Shown one piece after another: positions 35,142 to 47,059 of a stretch of 64,000 nucleotides of DNA (its first letter is position 1; every line of letters begins with the position of its first letter). The stretch lies in NCBI GenBank assembly GCA_026545225.1, contig CM048853.1, forward strand, positions 44,222,755 through 44,286,754. Reading direction: 5' to 3'. This stretch comes from Cornus controversa. Its lineage: Eukaryota; Streptophyta; Magnoliopsida; Cornales; Cornaceae. Under the pieces are notes generated by a model, which did not search any database, was not told the DNA's origin, and worked only from the letters and a program-made list of their open reading frames with translations. The translations under genes were made by a program, and so were the position numbers.

Positions 35142-37955
35142 ATGGAAGAAGAAGTACTAACCATGTCTTTGATTCTTGACAAAAATCCTGAAGTTAATGG
35201 CATTGGCCGTCGTGGCGGCAAAGAAGTAAGTGGTTCCTCCGCCATCACAGCGGTTGTTGTTCTCAGCATCTTTGTGGCTGCCTCCGGTTCCTTCGCCTAT
35301 GGGTGTACTGTAAGTGGGATTTAAACCATTGTTGAATTCATTTGGTATACTTATTTGATGCATGTTGGTGTATTCTTATGGGTTTGCGCATGATTTTGTA
35401 TCTACGTTGTTGTCATTCGATTTAAAGCATTGTTGAATAGATAAAGCCATTTTTGCATTCGAATGACAGATGTAAACAATATCCCTAATTTGAGAGAGAT
35501 GTATAACACAATCTACAAAACTCTGCTTTTCTATCATGTGAAGACCCATTGTTGCATTGAAAATGACACATGAGGCTGATGGATCAAATACATATACACA
35601 CATGTCATCATAGATGAAAATAATATCCCTAATTTGAGAGACAAGATTGATTTTTGCAACTATAGAGAAATGAATGATGGATCAAACACTAGTTTGTTCT
35701 CATTGGAAGAAATTTTGTTTTCAACGTTGTTCTTCCAAAAGATAAATAAAAAAGAGAAATGCTAAACGTCATGAAATTATTTCATGAATGATGTAGCAGG
35801 TAACGTGGAGAGTTAGTATTGGTGGAATTCGGTGATAATATCATGGGACTCTGTGTATGGGGGGAATCTCACCAATACTAACTTTCCACATTACTGCCAC
35901 ATCATTCATGATACAAATTCATGAAATAATTTCATGACGTGTAACATTGCTCTAATTTTATATTGATTGATCAGTCCACATCACTCATGATACATATCAC
36001 GAATTTTTCTTTTTAATATGTATCATATTCCTTCTAAAAATAGGGAAATGCTAAACTTCACAATTTTATTTCACGAATTTCAACTCAAATCTACGTGACA
36101 GGTAATAATACTATCAGGACTTGTGTATGGGGGTAATTCCACCAATACTAACTTACCATTTAATTTTATCTCCTAAAATAATGGACTATATCACCTGCCA
36201 CATAGATTCGAGTTAAAATTCATGATATTTATTCGAGACGTGTAACATTGCTCCTAGAAATATTGATGTGATGGAATTACCAAATAATTAAATATTGACA
36301 CGTATTTAAAGGACTCACTGAAATAAAAATATTTTTATTGATAGGATATAATTAGTTGATGACACTTCTGAGATTGGTATCTCTGGTGCGAACCTGGATC
36401 CTGTATCACCCCAACAATTTTACATCGATTATGTAACAAGCAACAACTATCTTATATGCTTACACAATATCTTTATATCGCATGTCTCCTCTTCTTTTTC
36501 TTTTGACACCAAAGAGAAAATAGAAAAATAAAGCAAAAGAGTCCATCGATTTGGATGACCTAATTAACAATCGATGATGGTATATGTTCATGGTGTTTGA
36601 TCAGTTGACATCTAACTAGTCAGTGGTTTATGTTTGCTTTGTAGGCTGGATATTCATCCCCTGCTGAGTCTGGTATCATGAGTGACCTGGGCCTCTCTAC
36701 TGCAGAAGTAACTGCTTATCATTTTTCTTTTCTTAGAGTGTACCAATCTATTCTTTTAGGAATCAGGGTATTAATTAAGAGGCTTGAACATGCATTGAAT
36801 GACAGTTCTATAATACTTTTGAAAATGGTTTTGTATGTGTGAAGTTTGTGACCATGCATTTTTTGTTATTGGTCGCTTGTCAAGGTGAGAGTGAGACTGT
36901 GAAAAGCAATGTAACACACTTCAAATGAACATTGTAACCATATAATTAGCAGATCGCAAATTTATGTAATTTAATTAATAATATCTGTATGATATAAACA
37001 CAAGTTTTTTAACATGGGTTTTACAGAAAATCCAAAGTTGTGTTTTTTAAATGCCATTAGAGGGGCAGCACTTTTTAATGTCTATAGCTCATGAATATGG
37101 TTAAGGGTTTAGAACAGAACAACTACACTTGGCTACACCATTCTCATGTTAAGTGAATGTACTGAAATTTCAAATTCTATTTATCACTAACACTTGAATT
37201 TGAATAAATGTATGGAGCCAATTGATATTGAAGACACTCATTAAGACAAAGGAGTCAAGCAGCGCATTAGATTGTTTCAAGTCAATAGAAGTTATAAGCT
37301 TTTCTGTTCGATTGATTTTGTTTATTCTCTTTCCACTTTGTGCAGTACTCAGTTTTCGGTTCAATAATGACAATTGGAGGAATGATTGGTGCAGTAATAA
37401 GTGGAAAAGTCGCAGATTTCATTGGCCGGAGAGGTGTAAGTTTTTTTTTTTCCTACTACCCTTCAGATGACTCTGGGCATAGTATAAATTCTTGTTGCAA
37501 ACCCTATACAAATTCTTTAATTTTGGTTGATCTTGTAATGCAGGCTATGTGGTTCGCACAAATATTTTTCATCATGGGGTGGCTTTCAATAATTTTTGCA
37601 AAGGTTTATTACACTTGTTTCCGTCCCACAATCATAATTTAATTCATTTTTACTTCATTCAACACCAGGGAACAACTATTCATACTGCAAATTCTTGTAT
37701 GCACACATCTTAGCAGGCAAGAGGCTTTTGAGGTGTTCATAAAGCAACTTCCATGGAAACTAATAGTGCAATTTACGAAAAACTTATAAATGAACCTATC
37801 TAGCACTGCCCTTTCATTTTTGTTTTGTTCAACACTTCAACTTACATGGTGAAATCACTCTTCGCCTTGATTTTCATTTTGAAAGATGACAGGACTAGAA
37901 AATAGGGACCATTGTAGCAGCACTATAACTAACGCTTCTATGAAGTTGCTCCAGA

Positions 37956-37997
<42 letters not shown>

Positions 37998-40693
37998 TAG
38001 ATTATTCAGTCTAAATCAAGTCAGTAGAAATTTGTTTTTCATTTATTTTGTTGGCATGGTTGATAATAAATGTTCTGTGTTTGTCAAAAGGGAGCTTGGT
38101 GGCTTGACATTGGAAGAATGTCAATGGGATTTGGAGTTGCAATTAATTATTATGTGGTAAGTTTTGCAGATTTGCATGTCTTATTGATTTCTTTGTCCAC
38201 ATATAAGCATAATTTGGCTTGCATTTCCATGGCCAAGCAGGCAAACGTATATATCGCTGAAATCACACCTAAGGGTATTCGAGGAGGATGTACAGTAATT
38301 AATCAGGTAATTATAAATTAAAATTATTATAATTTTGAAGCAAAGAATCAACTTTTCTTTTATATGTTTTGGCAATTCAACAGTTATCAGTATGTTGTGG
38401 CCTCTCACTGATGTTTTTCATTGGAAATGTCATTACTTGGCGCCTCTTGGCTTTAATAGGTACCTTTCTCAACTTTTGTATTGTTTAGAGAACAGTCTGG
38501 AGGTAGTTCCATTATAATGGATTTGCTTTTGGTTTCAATTTTAGGAACTGTACCATGTCTGGTACAAGTTATCGGTTTGTTCTTCATACCAGAGTCTCCG
38601 AGATGGTTGGTGAGTTCAGTTCAAAATTTAATCTTGCGGTTTAGGTGGTGTTCCATGGAGTACTTTTAGTCCAAAAGAGAAGTAAAAATTTAAAGAAATT
38701 AAAATGGAGTTTGCAACAATGAAACCTAATTTAATGAAAAAATTTAGATCTTTCATTGTTTTTAACTCTTTCTATTTTTCAATTTGACCTAATTCACCAA
38801 GACTTGTAAAAGAAATGTGTCACTGAATGCTAAACTCATGAGTTCAATTTTTGTTTGTAGGCAAAGATTGGTAAAGAGAAAGAGTTAGAAGCAACATTGC
38901 AACATCTGAGGGGGGCAAAATGCGATATTTCTCAGGAAGCAGCTGAAATCAAGGTAACATCTGTAACACCACATGTTAATTCAAAAGTCACCGTGTAGAC
39001 TAAGAAAAGTTATGCCGTTTCTTTTCCCTATTTCCAAGAACAGCAACGAAAAAAAATATAAATCGTTGTTGTTTTACAGGAATACACAGAAGCTCTTCAA
39101 CAACTCTCACAATCCAGAATTTTAGACTTGTTTGCTCGGAAATATGCTCATGCGCTCATTGTAAGCCTTTACATTAGTCCTAATTAAGTGTGGCTTGTTG
39201 CCTTTCCCACAACTTCTCTGAACTCTAATGAATACAACAAATTCCACAAGGTTGGAGTCGGGTTAATGTTACTGGTACAATTTGGAGGGAACAGTGCAAT
39301 TGCATTTTATGCAAGCTCTATTTTTGAAGCTGCAGGTCAGTTAAGTGATCTTTAGTAATGTCAACGAGAAATTAATGAATTGAAAGAGCTATTTGAGGAC
39401 TGAATATCTGAATTTGTATCTTACATATGGCAGGAAGCTCGGCTAGTGTTGGCACTACAGCAATGGCTATTATTCAGGTTCTTAACAAGAAGTATAATTT
39501 GAATGTGGGATTTTTTTTTTGAGGCACTTCCTAGATGATATTGATATTCTTTTGCAGATTCCATTCTCCATTTTGGGTGTATACTCGATGGATAAATTTG
39601 GAAGACGACCACTTCTGATGGTCAGAATGTGAAAGACATGTCTCTTTCTTTTTTTTCTTTTTTGAGTATTAGATGATCCAGTTCTAAAGTCTTTGTAGAT
39701 TACTTCAGCTGGAACATGCTTGGGAGCCTTTCTTGCAGGATTTGCATTCCTCTTGCAGGTTTCTTTGAAACTATTTATATGTTTATATTTCTATTTTAAA
39801 AAAAATATTATCTCCTAATAAGTTAATTCACCGTGACCAGGATTTTCATCAATGGAAGGAACTCACTGCCATATTGATTCTGAGTGGCATGCTGGTACCA
39901 TGTCTAACCAAACAATAGTTCTATCCTCTGTCTTGATATTATGAAAGTGAAAATGATCTAATTGAAGAAATTGGTCTTATGTTTGTGATTGCTTTACCTA
40001 CCAGAAAAATGTTTTTCAATTTTTCTCACGTTCCCAAACAACCTCCCCATAATTATTGTTAGATTATATATATAATACCAGCAAATATAATAGGAAATAT
40101 ATAATCTAACAGCCCCCGCAAATTAAAGGATTTCTAGGACTAGGATTTCTTGTCTCCTAAGTTTTATATATAATCTAACAAATATAATGTGGGGGTCTAA
40201 ATGAGTGTATGCAGTGCTCTGTGCTGATTTTTTAAAACCTGTGAATGGCCATTCATATAAATTCTTGTATGTGTGTGTTTCTTTTTCTACTATGTCAAAT
40301 TTAAAGTAAACTAGCCCAAAGCTTGTTAGTCATTAATTTCTTCCTTGTTTTGTTTTAGCCAAATTTTAACAATGTTGATGGAACAAATTGAGTTATGTAT
40401 GCATGTGTGTCCCGATTCTGCAACCAGGTATTTTCCGTTGGTTTTTCAGCAGGCTTGGGTGGTACACCATGGGTTATCATGTCAGAGGTAGTTTATTTAC
40501 TGGCCTTAACTATATATATATTTTTAGAATTGCAAACCAGAGTCTGATATGGCATGAATGTGCTATTTCAGATATTCCCTATAAACATTAAGGGTTCAGC
40601 TGGAAGCTTGGTGACTTTGACAAACTGGTTCGGTTCTTGGATTGTTTCCTATACTTTTAATTTCTTATTTGAATGGAGCTCAGCAGGTGATGC

Positions 40694-40735
<42 letters not shown>

Positions 40736-40909
40736 GATATATGTGTGTTTTCTACATGGTACTAATAAGGCCACACTTCTTCAGGAGTATTCTTCATGTT
40801 CGCAATCTTTTCTGGTTCTATTGTTGTATTTGTTGCAAGACTGGTGCCAGAGACTAAAGGACGAACATTAGAAGAAATACAAGCATCCATGATTGATCTC
40901 CTCCACTGA
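35142..40909 (+). CDS. ERD6-like sugar transporter copy E, intact, 18 exons, 477 aa
   Basis: Exons: 35142-35309, 36645-36707, 37346-37435, 37544-37603, 38091-38156, 38241-38306, 38384-38459, 38545-38609, 38861-38953, 39080-39160, 39251-39335, 39434-39477, 39558-39620, 39699-39758, 39841-39894, 40428-40487, 40572-40686 and 40785-40909. They join in frame to 1434 nt. Motifs match D ([26 protein letters not shown]). HQWKEL keeps the Trp usual in the family; D and A have Arg and F has a stop. The N-terminus has LTMSLI in place of LTRSLI. An upstream in-frame ATG at 35094 exists, but 35142 matches the D start and leader. AATAAA is at 40923. This is the most canonical copy. The protein is an expected 12-helix sugar carrier; substrate and membrane are inferred from the family. 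Confidence 0.94.
35754..35953. mobile_element. 200-bp MITE in intron 1 of copy E (first of two)
   Basis: Long inverted ends share ACGTCATGAAATTATTTCAT. The copy D intron lacks it (empty site near 18395-18410). No clear target duplication. Confidence 0.75.
36043..36254. mobile_element. 212-bp MITE in intron 1 of copy E (second), hAT-like
   Basis: Same family as 35754-35953 (GGGAAATGCTA start, TGTAACATTGCTCC end). Flanks TAAAAATA and TAGAAATA agree in 7 of 8 bases, which fits an 8-bp hAT-type duplication. Absent from copy D. Confidence 0.7.
37962..37998 (+). repeat. (TA)n(CA)n microsatellite in intron 4 of copy E
   Basis: The matching site in copy D (21630-21652) has (CA)n before (TA)n, and copy C has a short TA run near 15486. 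Confidence 0.85.
40057..40180. mobile_element. 124-bp TG...CA element in intron 15 of copy E
   Basis: Orthologous to 23767-23891 by position and sequence. It contains an extra internal copy of the terminus, TATATAATCTAACAGCCCCC, which looks like an LTR tip next to a purine tract on the other strand. Confidence 0.7.
40693..40735 (+). repeat. (TC)n(TA)n microsatellite in intron 17 of copy E
   Basis: Same position as in copies A, D and F, with the longest TC part among A, D, E and F. Confidence 0.9.
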
Positions 40910-41213
40910 GATACTGTTTTGAAATAAAATTAATGTTCTAAAGTTTCCATCTTTTCTGTGATTTCCATGATAAACCTACTTGGGGTAATTTTGATCACCC
41001 AAATATTGTTTATAAGCTCCATTTAGTTATAGTTAAACTCCATTGTTTATGACATTCAACATTCGAAGAAATTAAATTACCTTGGAGTAAAAGCAACCAA
41101 TTCTTTTGTTCGGATAAACTATTCATTTGGAATTGAAATTATAAAAAACAATTAACGTTGAATTTCATTATGGTTGAATGAGGTTGAACTCATGGTGAAA
41201 CTCATATACATAT

Positions 41214-41945
41214 CACTTTTTTTTTTCCGATAAGGTAAGTACTGTATTGAAAGCAAATTGTTTGTATAAAAGCCAAGGTGAAAGCCTGTAAGGAAAACTT
41301 ACAGCAGAAGAACTAGTGAGAAGGAGGAGGTTGTAAGCTAATCAGGTGGTTTCCTTGGGGGATGAATTACAAAACTTGGAAGAGACTATAAATCTGCAAC
41401 CAACCTACTGCTTCTGCAATTCTTCATAGAGAAGCTGCAGAGTTTGAGTCGAATGAGGCTATGGATGGCCTTGATGAGTGCTTGTGGTGTGGATCTCTGG
41501 TTTCTGAATTGAATGAGGCTATGGATGGCCTTGATGAGTGCTTGTGGTGTGGATCTCTGGTTTCTGAAGATTCAACTGTTTCTCTCTTTCCATATTCCAT
41601 AAACACAACTAGCAAGTGCTAGTTTGTGCGAGAGAAAGACTTTCCTGTCATTCCATGCATTGGAGCCATGAGATTAGGTAATGATGTCTGGTGAAACGGT
41701 GAGATTGCAGAAGGCTGTGAAATGGTTCCATATTTGTAAGGTGAAGGGGTGAAATGGTGAGATTGCATAAGGCTGTGAAATGGTTCCTTATTGGTAAGGT
41801 GAAGGGGCATTGAAAGAAGAGGTGGTTATGGCTCTCTTCTGGAGAAAGGCATAGTGAACAAGCATTGGGAATGTGTAATGTTGCAATGAGGGGCTATCCA
41901 GGGTTGCGAGCTTTTCTTGGACAATCTAGGACTATACAAAAAAAA
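41214..41945 (-). mobile_element. LINE 3' fragment downstream of copy E with two kinds of tandem duplication
   Basis: Aligns with the fragments after A and D. It has two units of the 60-bp repeat (41446-41570). It also has a separate duplication of about 58 bp near 41690-41805 built on GTGAAATGGTGAGATTGC. Frames are broken. Confidence 0.8.
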
Positions 41946-42338
41946 AATCTTTCTAAATCACACTCCACATTTATTTATTGTATTTTTTTTTCGGAAGTTC
42001 ATTCTACATTTTTTTCAAATTATGTAATGATATTCTAGACTAAATAAGCAGATTATGCAAACGAATTGAAACATAATTATTTTGTACATTTAGCAAGACC
42101 GACGTGATGTAAGGTTCTTTTCTTACTATTTCATTACTTCATTCATTTTTTTTTTATAAAAAACAGAAAATTCGATCTTCAATTTTTTCAATCTCAAAAA
42201 TATTTTAGAATATTGTTTTCCTGTCAAATAATGAATTGTGAAATTTCAAAGCAGAAGTCTAACAATGACTCGAGCCAAGAAGTTAAGCCAAAAGATCATA
42301 ATAGAGAGTTGCACGAATTGAATTATTTATTTATTTAT

Positions 42339-43293
42339 GGGTAAAATGTTCTCACACCTCTTCAGGTTTGAGTTTATTGCTCATTGATGAAACTTAGTGT
42401 CAAAGATTGCTTAACACCCCCTTGGGTATGATTTACATAACCCTAACACCCCTTGTTGCCAAAAATGTCTTTTTTCTTTTCTTTTTCTTTTCTCTCTCTT
42501 CCTCCATCTGTCTCAGATGTTCACTCACTCTCCCTCTCGGCTCTATCTCATCTCATCTCTCAGCTTCCAACTTCATCTCTATCCTTCTCTCTATCTACTC
42601 TCTCTTCTTTTCTTTTCTTCTTTTCTTGGTGGTTGTCCGGCAATGGAGGAAACGGAGACCCATTTCAATGGGTCTTCATAGAGGTCAGGCCATGGTGGGT
42701 ATTCCTTGGTGGATGTGGTTGACGATGGTGGCCAGAGATGATGGTGGAGGTGGCTTGGTGGAGGTGGTTGAAGATGGTTAGCCGTGACAGTGGTGCTCGA
42801 CGAAACTAGGTCTTCTCGACTGTGGGTGATTCCGGTGGTTGTGCAATGAGCTCCTGGCTGTGACAGATGATGGTGATGGTGGGCTGTGCATGGCCGGAGT
42901 TGATCGATCTTTGCCAACATAATTGGTCTCGACTGAAAGTGACCAGTGATGACAGTGGAGGACAGTGGTTTGTTTGTGGTGCTTCAATGGAGGTTCAGCC
43001 ATGGTGGAGGTGGTTGACGATGGTGGCCGGAGATGATGGTGGAGGTGGAGTGCTCGGCTATTGAAAGAGAGACAGAAGATAGAGTGAGTGAGTGAGAAAG
43101 AGAGAGAGAGTGAACATTTGAGAGAGATGGATGAAGAGAGAAAAAAAAAGAAAAAGAAAATGAGAAGGGTATTTTTGACAACAATGGATGTTAGGGTTAG
43201 GTAAATCAAACCTGAAGGGTGTCAGAGCTGGATACTAAGTTTCATCTATGAGTAATAAACTCAAATCTCACGAAGTGTGAGAGGATTGTTTCC
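42339..43293. mobile_element. Mutator-like foldback element, E block, with 9-bp flanks
   Basis: Same insertion as 26070-26974. Both flanks read TTTATTTAT (42330-42338 and 43294-43302), a 9-bp match as expected for Mutator-like elements, although the sequence is simple. Inverted ends share CTCTCACA and about 120 bp beyond. Two direct copies of a GATGGTGGCCGGAGATGATGG-like segment lie inside. No transposase. Confidence 0.75.
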
Positions 43294-43302
43294 TTTATTT
43301 AT

Positions 43303-44489
43303 TTATTATTGATAGGTAAGCATTTATAATTGAAGACAAAAGCCTAAAGTACACAAACAACAGGGGCATACCCTTAAGAAATACAAACTCGTGGAACACC
43401 AAGTCCACCATGTCTCTAGAACCAAAAGGGGACCAAACAAAGTAACACCAAATCAGCTTTCTAAACCAGCAACTATACAAAACAAAAACAAACTTACTTT
43501 TCCACACAACCAAACTTGTATAAAACACCATAAATTAGGGTATGGCGGTCAAAGCAATACTTTTTCCAACTCAACCAAATACTATATTGCAAAATTTCAC
43601 ACTCAAATCAAGAGTATTTTGATATGAAGCGATAAGAAGGAAACGGTTGAAGTCATACCAATATTGCAAAACCTTTGTTGATGTCAATTCGTTTAGTGAG
43701 TGGATCAGGTGCAATACAGCATGTCAATACGTTGTTTTTCCATAATTTCCATCCCATATTGTACAACTGAGTATGTCAACATCTTTGGTTGAAGTTTGAG
43801 TGAACATTTAGAGGCAAGCACTCCTTCCCTCCATTGTTCCAAACTAACAATCGAGTCACCTCTGTATCAATAGTTGGAAAAAGACTTTATTGAGTTTACT
43901 TGAAATTAACTGTTTGGTTAACAATTGTGATAGGCTCTTTTGTACACCCAATGTTAATAAGGTAGTTTCAATTGGCTTATGATGTTGGTCATGTCTCTTT
44001 TGGTTTTGCCAATTGGCTTATGATGTATAGCTCTGCTTTCTGGACAGCTTTGGTTTTGTCATTTGTACAAACACTTCACAAGCAATACTATAAAAATAAG
44101 GTAGCACCAAAATGAATAATCAATGAAATTCAAAGTCGAAAACATTAATTTGATTAGAGCATCAAAAGGATTATGTGAATCTACATAAGCTTTAATTCAG
44201 TATTCAAAGATTAAAGAGAGAGTGACAATTCTATCATTAATTCAAAATATAAAGAGAAGTTCAAATATTATGTAAAAATAAATAAATTAAAAATTGAATT
44301 ATTTCAAATACGTCCCCTCTAAAATTATGAAAAAACTCCACTATAAAAATATAGCCCCCACAGAAATTTTTGGCTCTAATTTAATCACTCTTACTATTAC
44401 TATTATCATGTATGAATAGAACTTCAAGACCTAAATAGTCATTTTATTGAATCGAATACTGAGTTGTGACTTGTCTGCGGCTGAGTCCG
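43303..44489. other. spacer between the E block and the KH gene
   Basis: 43303-43400 resembles a LINE 3' end (AAGCCTAAAGTACACAAACA) and is missing from the D block. 43400-43737 matches the D block. 43738-44489 is AT-rich and unique here, with no gene seen; it probably includes the KH gene 3' flank. Confidence 0.5.
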
Positions 44490-46157
44490 TCAAGGTGCCT
44501 GCCCGTCGGGAGTTGGGTTAGTCACATTGCCATGGCCAGGAGTAAGAGAACTTGACTGCGGCTGATTATAGGCAGAAGGTGGTGGTTGATTGTGGCTGAT
44601 TGCTACTTCATTGAGCAGCTGTTTTGCAATTCGAACTTGTTCAACGGTGCCATCTATCTCTACTTTATGCAAAGGTGTCACCTGAATACGAGCTCCTGAC
44701 CTGGCTTCCATATTTCTTAGGGTTTCGCCTTCTTGGCCAATTATCAGACCAACCTTGTTGTCTGGAACAAACATAACAAATTGTTCGGAGGGTACTTGTT
44801 TTGGAGTAGAAACAATCCCTTGTGCACCAAGCTCCTCCGCGAGAACAAGATGATATATACACTGCTCAGCTTTGGCTATTTGATACTGACTACCCGTCAA
44901 CTCCATCATCCCATCGCTAGTTACTTGAATCCTAGCTCCAGACTCGTGATGCTTGATTCTCTCTCCACTATTCCCAATACCAACCATCCATGGACCAAGC
45001 ATCCTATTTGGAATTGTTAGATTATATATTTCCTATTTTCCTCGTCTTCACTTATATATATATATATATACATATATATGTTTTCGGATCCCAGATAGAT
45101 AGATCCATTTTGTGTTCGATTTCGGACATGAAGCTTAATTGGTTTCCCGAAGCACACCAGAAAATGCACTCTCTTTTACTCGGACAGATAAATATATACT
45201 AGTATACTACATGCTGAAGTACAGGACGGGGTAATTTTGTAATTTAAATGGATAAATTTTGGCCCTCAGTGGACTTAAAACATACTCTCGTACCTCATAG
45301 ACAAGCACTAGAAAGGGATTAGAAATTTTTAGTGGTGCACCTAACGGTAGTTGATAAAATTTGATGCGAGTTTAGGTCAACGGTCGATCAGAGAGGTGGA
45401 CTGTCGACTTTTGTATGTTTGGCATTTGATCACGACATCCTAGCCTTCCAACTTGAGGATTTTCTTTCCTTTTCCTGCACTTTCCTGGCAACCAAATGGA
45501 GTCAAAACAAGTTTAATTTCATAATTAAGGCAATAAATGGGCATGCTGACCATTGAAGATTTGAAGAATTGCATGGTAATGGTCAAATGGAATTGAACAC
45601 ATATGTAACGCTTGTTTTAAAGTGAAGTATTTTCTACTTAAAAACTGAATTTTCAAGAGTCTGTTGGGATGTTGAGTGAAAATCAGTGGGTTATTTTTAG
45701 TTAACATTTGTGGGTACCAAACACCCGCTTAGACAAAAGGTAGAATGTGAAAATGATAATGGATTGGTTTGGCAGGTTGATTAACATTGAATCATTTCTA
45801 TCCATGACTTTGCTTCGGATTCACACAATCCTTCAGCTTCACCTTACCATTCGGAATTGATATCTTTTTGCTTGTCACGGAAACAACACCACCACCACCA
45901 CCACCACCACCACCATCATCATCACCAACCCTAGGACGCTTCGCTTCCGCTGTGTTGAATAGACTAACATCCTGTGCTGGTTCCGGCTTCGCGAAATAGA
46001 AAGATGGCGACTGCGATGCGGTTGGAGGAAAGAAGCCGATGGTCGTACTTTGCTCCGCGTACTTGCTGTGAAGCTGAGAGTGAGCGTTGCCGGAATCCAG
46101 CAACTGCGCGTTGGTTGATGAGTCGGTGCCGGACGAGTATAGTAATTTCTCCGCCAT
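44490..46157 (-). CDS. KH-domain RNA-binding protein (FUBP-like), possibly broken
   Basis: Exon 1 (46157-45848) starts at ATG in an AAACGGATGGCGG context. It encodes a low-complexity N-terminus with a run of about nine Gly after RPRVGDDD and ends in SVTSKKISIPNG, the usual entry to a first KH domain. Exon 2 (45003-44490) encodes KH1 with loop GNSG and ARIQVT, then KH2 with VGLIIG and loop GQEG, ending in a Pro/Gln-rich tail and TGA. KH domains bind single-stranded RNA or DNA, and plant relatives usually continue much further. Joining the only good donor (G|GTAAGG at 45848) to the acceptor at 45004 puts exon 2 out of frame by one base. The intron end looks transposon-derived. Either exon 2 starts at its own ATG (45002) or this is a pseudogene. 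Confidence 0.65.
45889..45916 (-). repeat. GGT trinucleotide repeat encoding poly-Gly in the KH gene
   Basis: Plus-strand ACC/CAC repeats correspond to about nine Gly codons after an Asp run. Confidence 0.85.
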
Positions 46158-46260
46158 CCGTTTGTCTATAGAGAGAGAGAGCGAGAGAGGGTTTTGAAAA
46201 TCCCCGGTAGAGAGAAGCGCAAGGATTACAGTGTGCGACAGGATTGAAATTTGAGCGCTG

Positions 46261-46268
46261 TATTTATA
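46261..46268 (-). promoter_or_regulatory. TATA box of the KH gene
   Basis: TATAAATA on the minus strand lies about 105 bp before the start codon and is followed by a CT-rich leader (GA tract at 46170-46190 on plus). Confidence 0.6.
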
Positions 46269-46289
46269 AGAAGAGTACTGCCGCACTAG

Positions 46290-46900
46290 CGGATGAATTT
46301 TTTTCGGATTTTTACTTGTATTTAACCAGAACTCTTAATAAATAATTAATTAGTATAATTTTTTTTTTCTTTAAAATATTTAAATCAACAATTGACACAT
46401 CAGCTGATAGGAATAACGATTCTACACAAATATGACAAGTTTGAGAGGAGAATTTGAAGGTATTTGGATATTAATGATTTGTTTTTGAATCAAATTCTTC
46501 TTTGATTTGAAATTAAAATTAATTAAAAAAATAAAATTTTATTGATCAAAATAATAAAAAAAAAAAATAATTTCGCGTAACCTTAAACTCAAAAGAAATA
46601 AATAGTGATAAAACTTAAAAAATAACTGTAATTATTTACTTAATATATCCTACACTTCCTTCTATTCTGAAATCCCCACGTGAACGTGATTATGACAACA
46701 ATTTTGCAACGGAGAGATAGCTCATCTGGCATGACATCACCCTGCAATCCTGAGTCATTCTTTGTGACTCATCCTCGGAGACTTCAGTGCTATGACCAAT
46801 ACCAGTGAAAGGCATGGCGGTTCCTCAGATGGACCCAGGCATGACTTTCAAAGAATGCCTAAACCAAGCAGAGCTTGATGACGTCAAATTCAGTGGTATC
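46290..46900. other. AT-rich intergenic region, no gene seen
   Basis: Simple A/T runs to about 46660. From 46700 the sequence becomes more balanced and leads into the LINE fragment. Confidence 0.5.
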
Positions 46901-46904
46901 TTCT

Positions 46905-47058
46905 ATATTTAGAACAAATCTATGGGTGATGCTTGCATTGCTAGAAAAATAGACAAAGCCTTGGTCAGCCATTCTTGGAACTCATCCTATCCTTTTTCAA
47001 AATGCAAATTTCTCTCCCAAGGCGTCTCGATCTGATGATTGCCCTGTTTTGATTACCC
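46905..47058 (+). mobile_element. LINE endonuclease fragment
   Basis: The plus strand reads ARKIDKALVSHSW, then SYPFSKCKFLSQGVS and DDCPV. This is the pattern at the end of LINE apurinic-type endonucleases (RKIDRALVN...GVSDHCP). It is cut by TGTAGATACC at 47060. Confidence 0.55.
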
Positions 47059-47059
47059 T

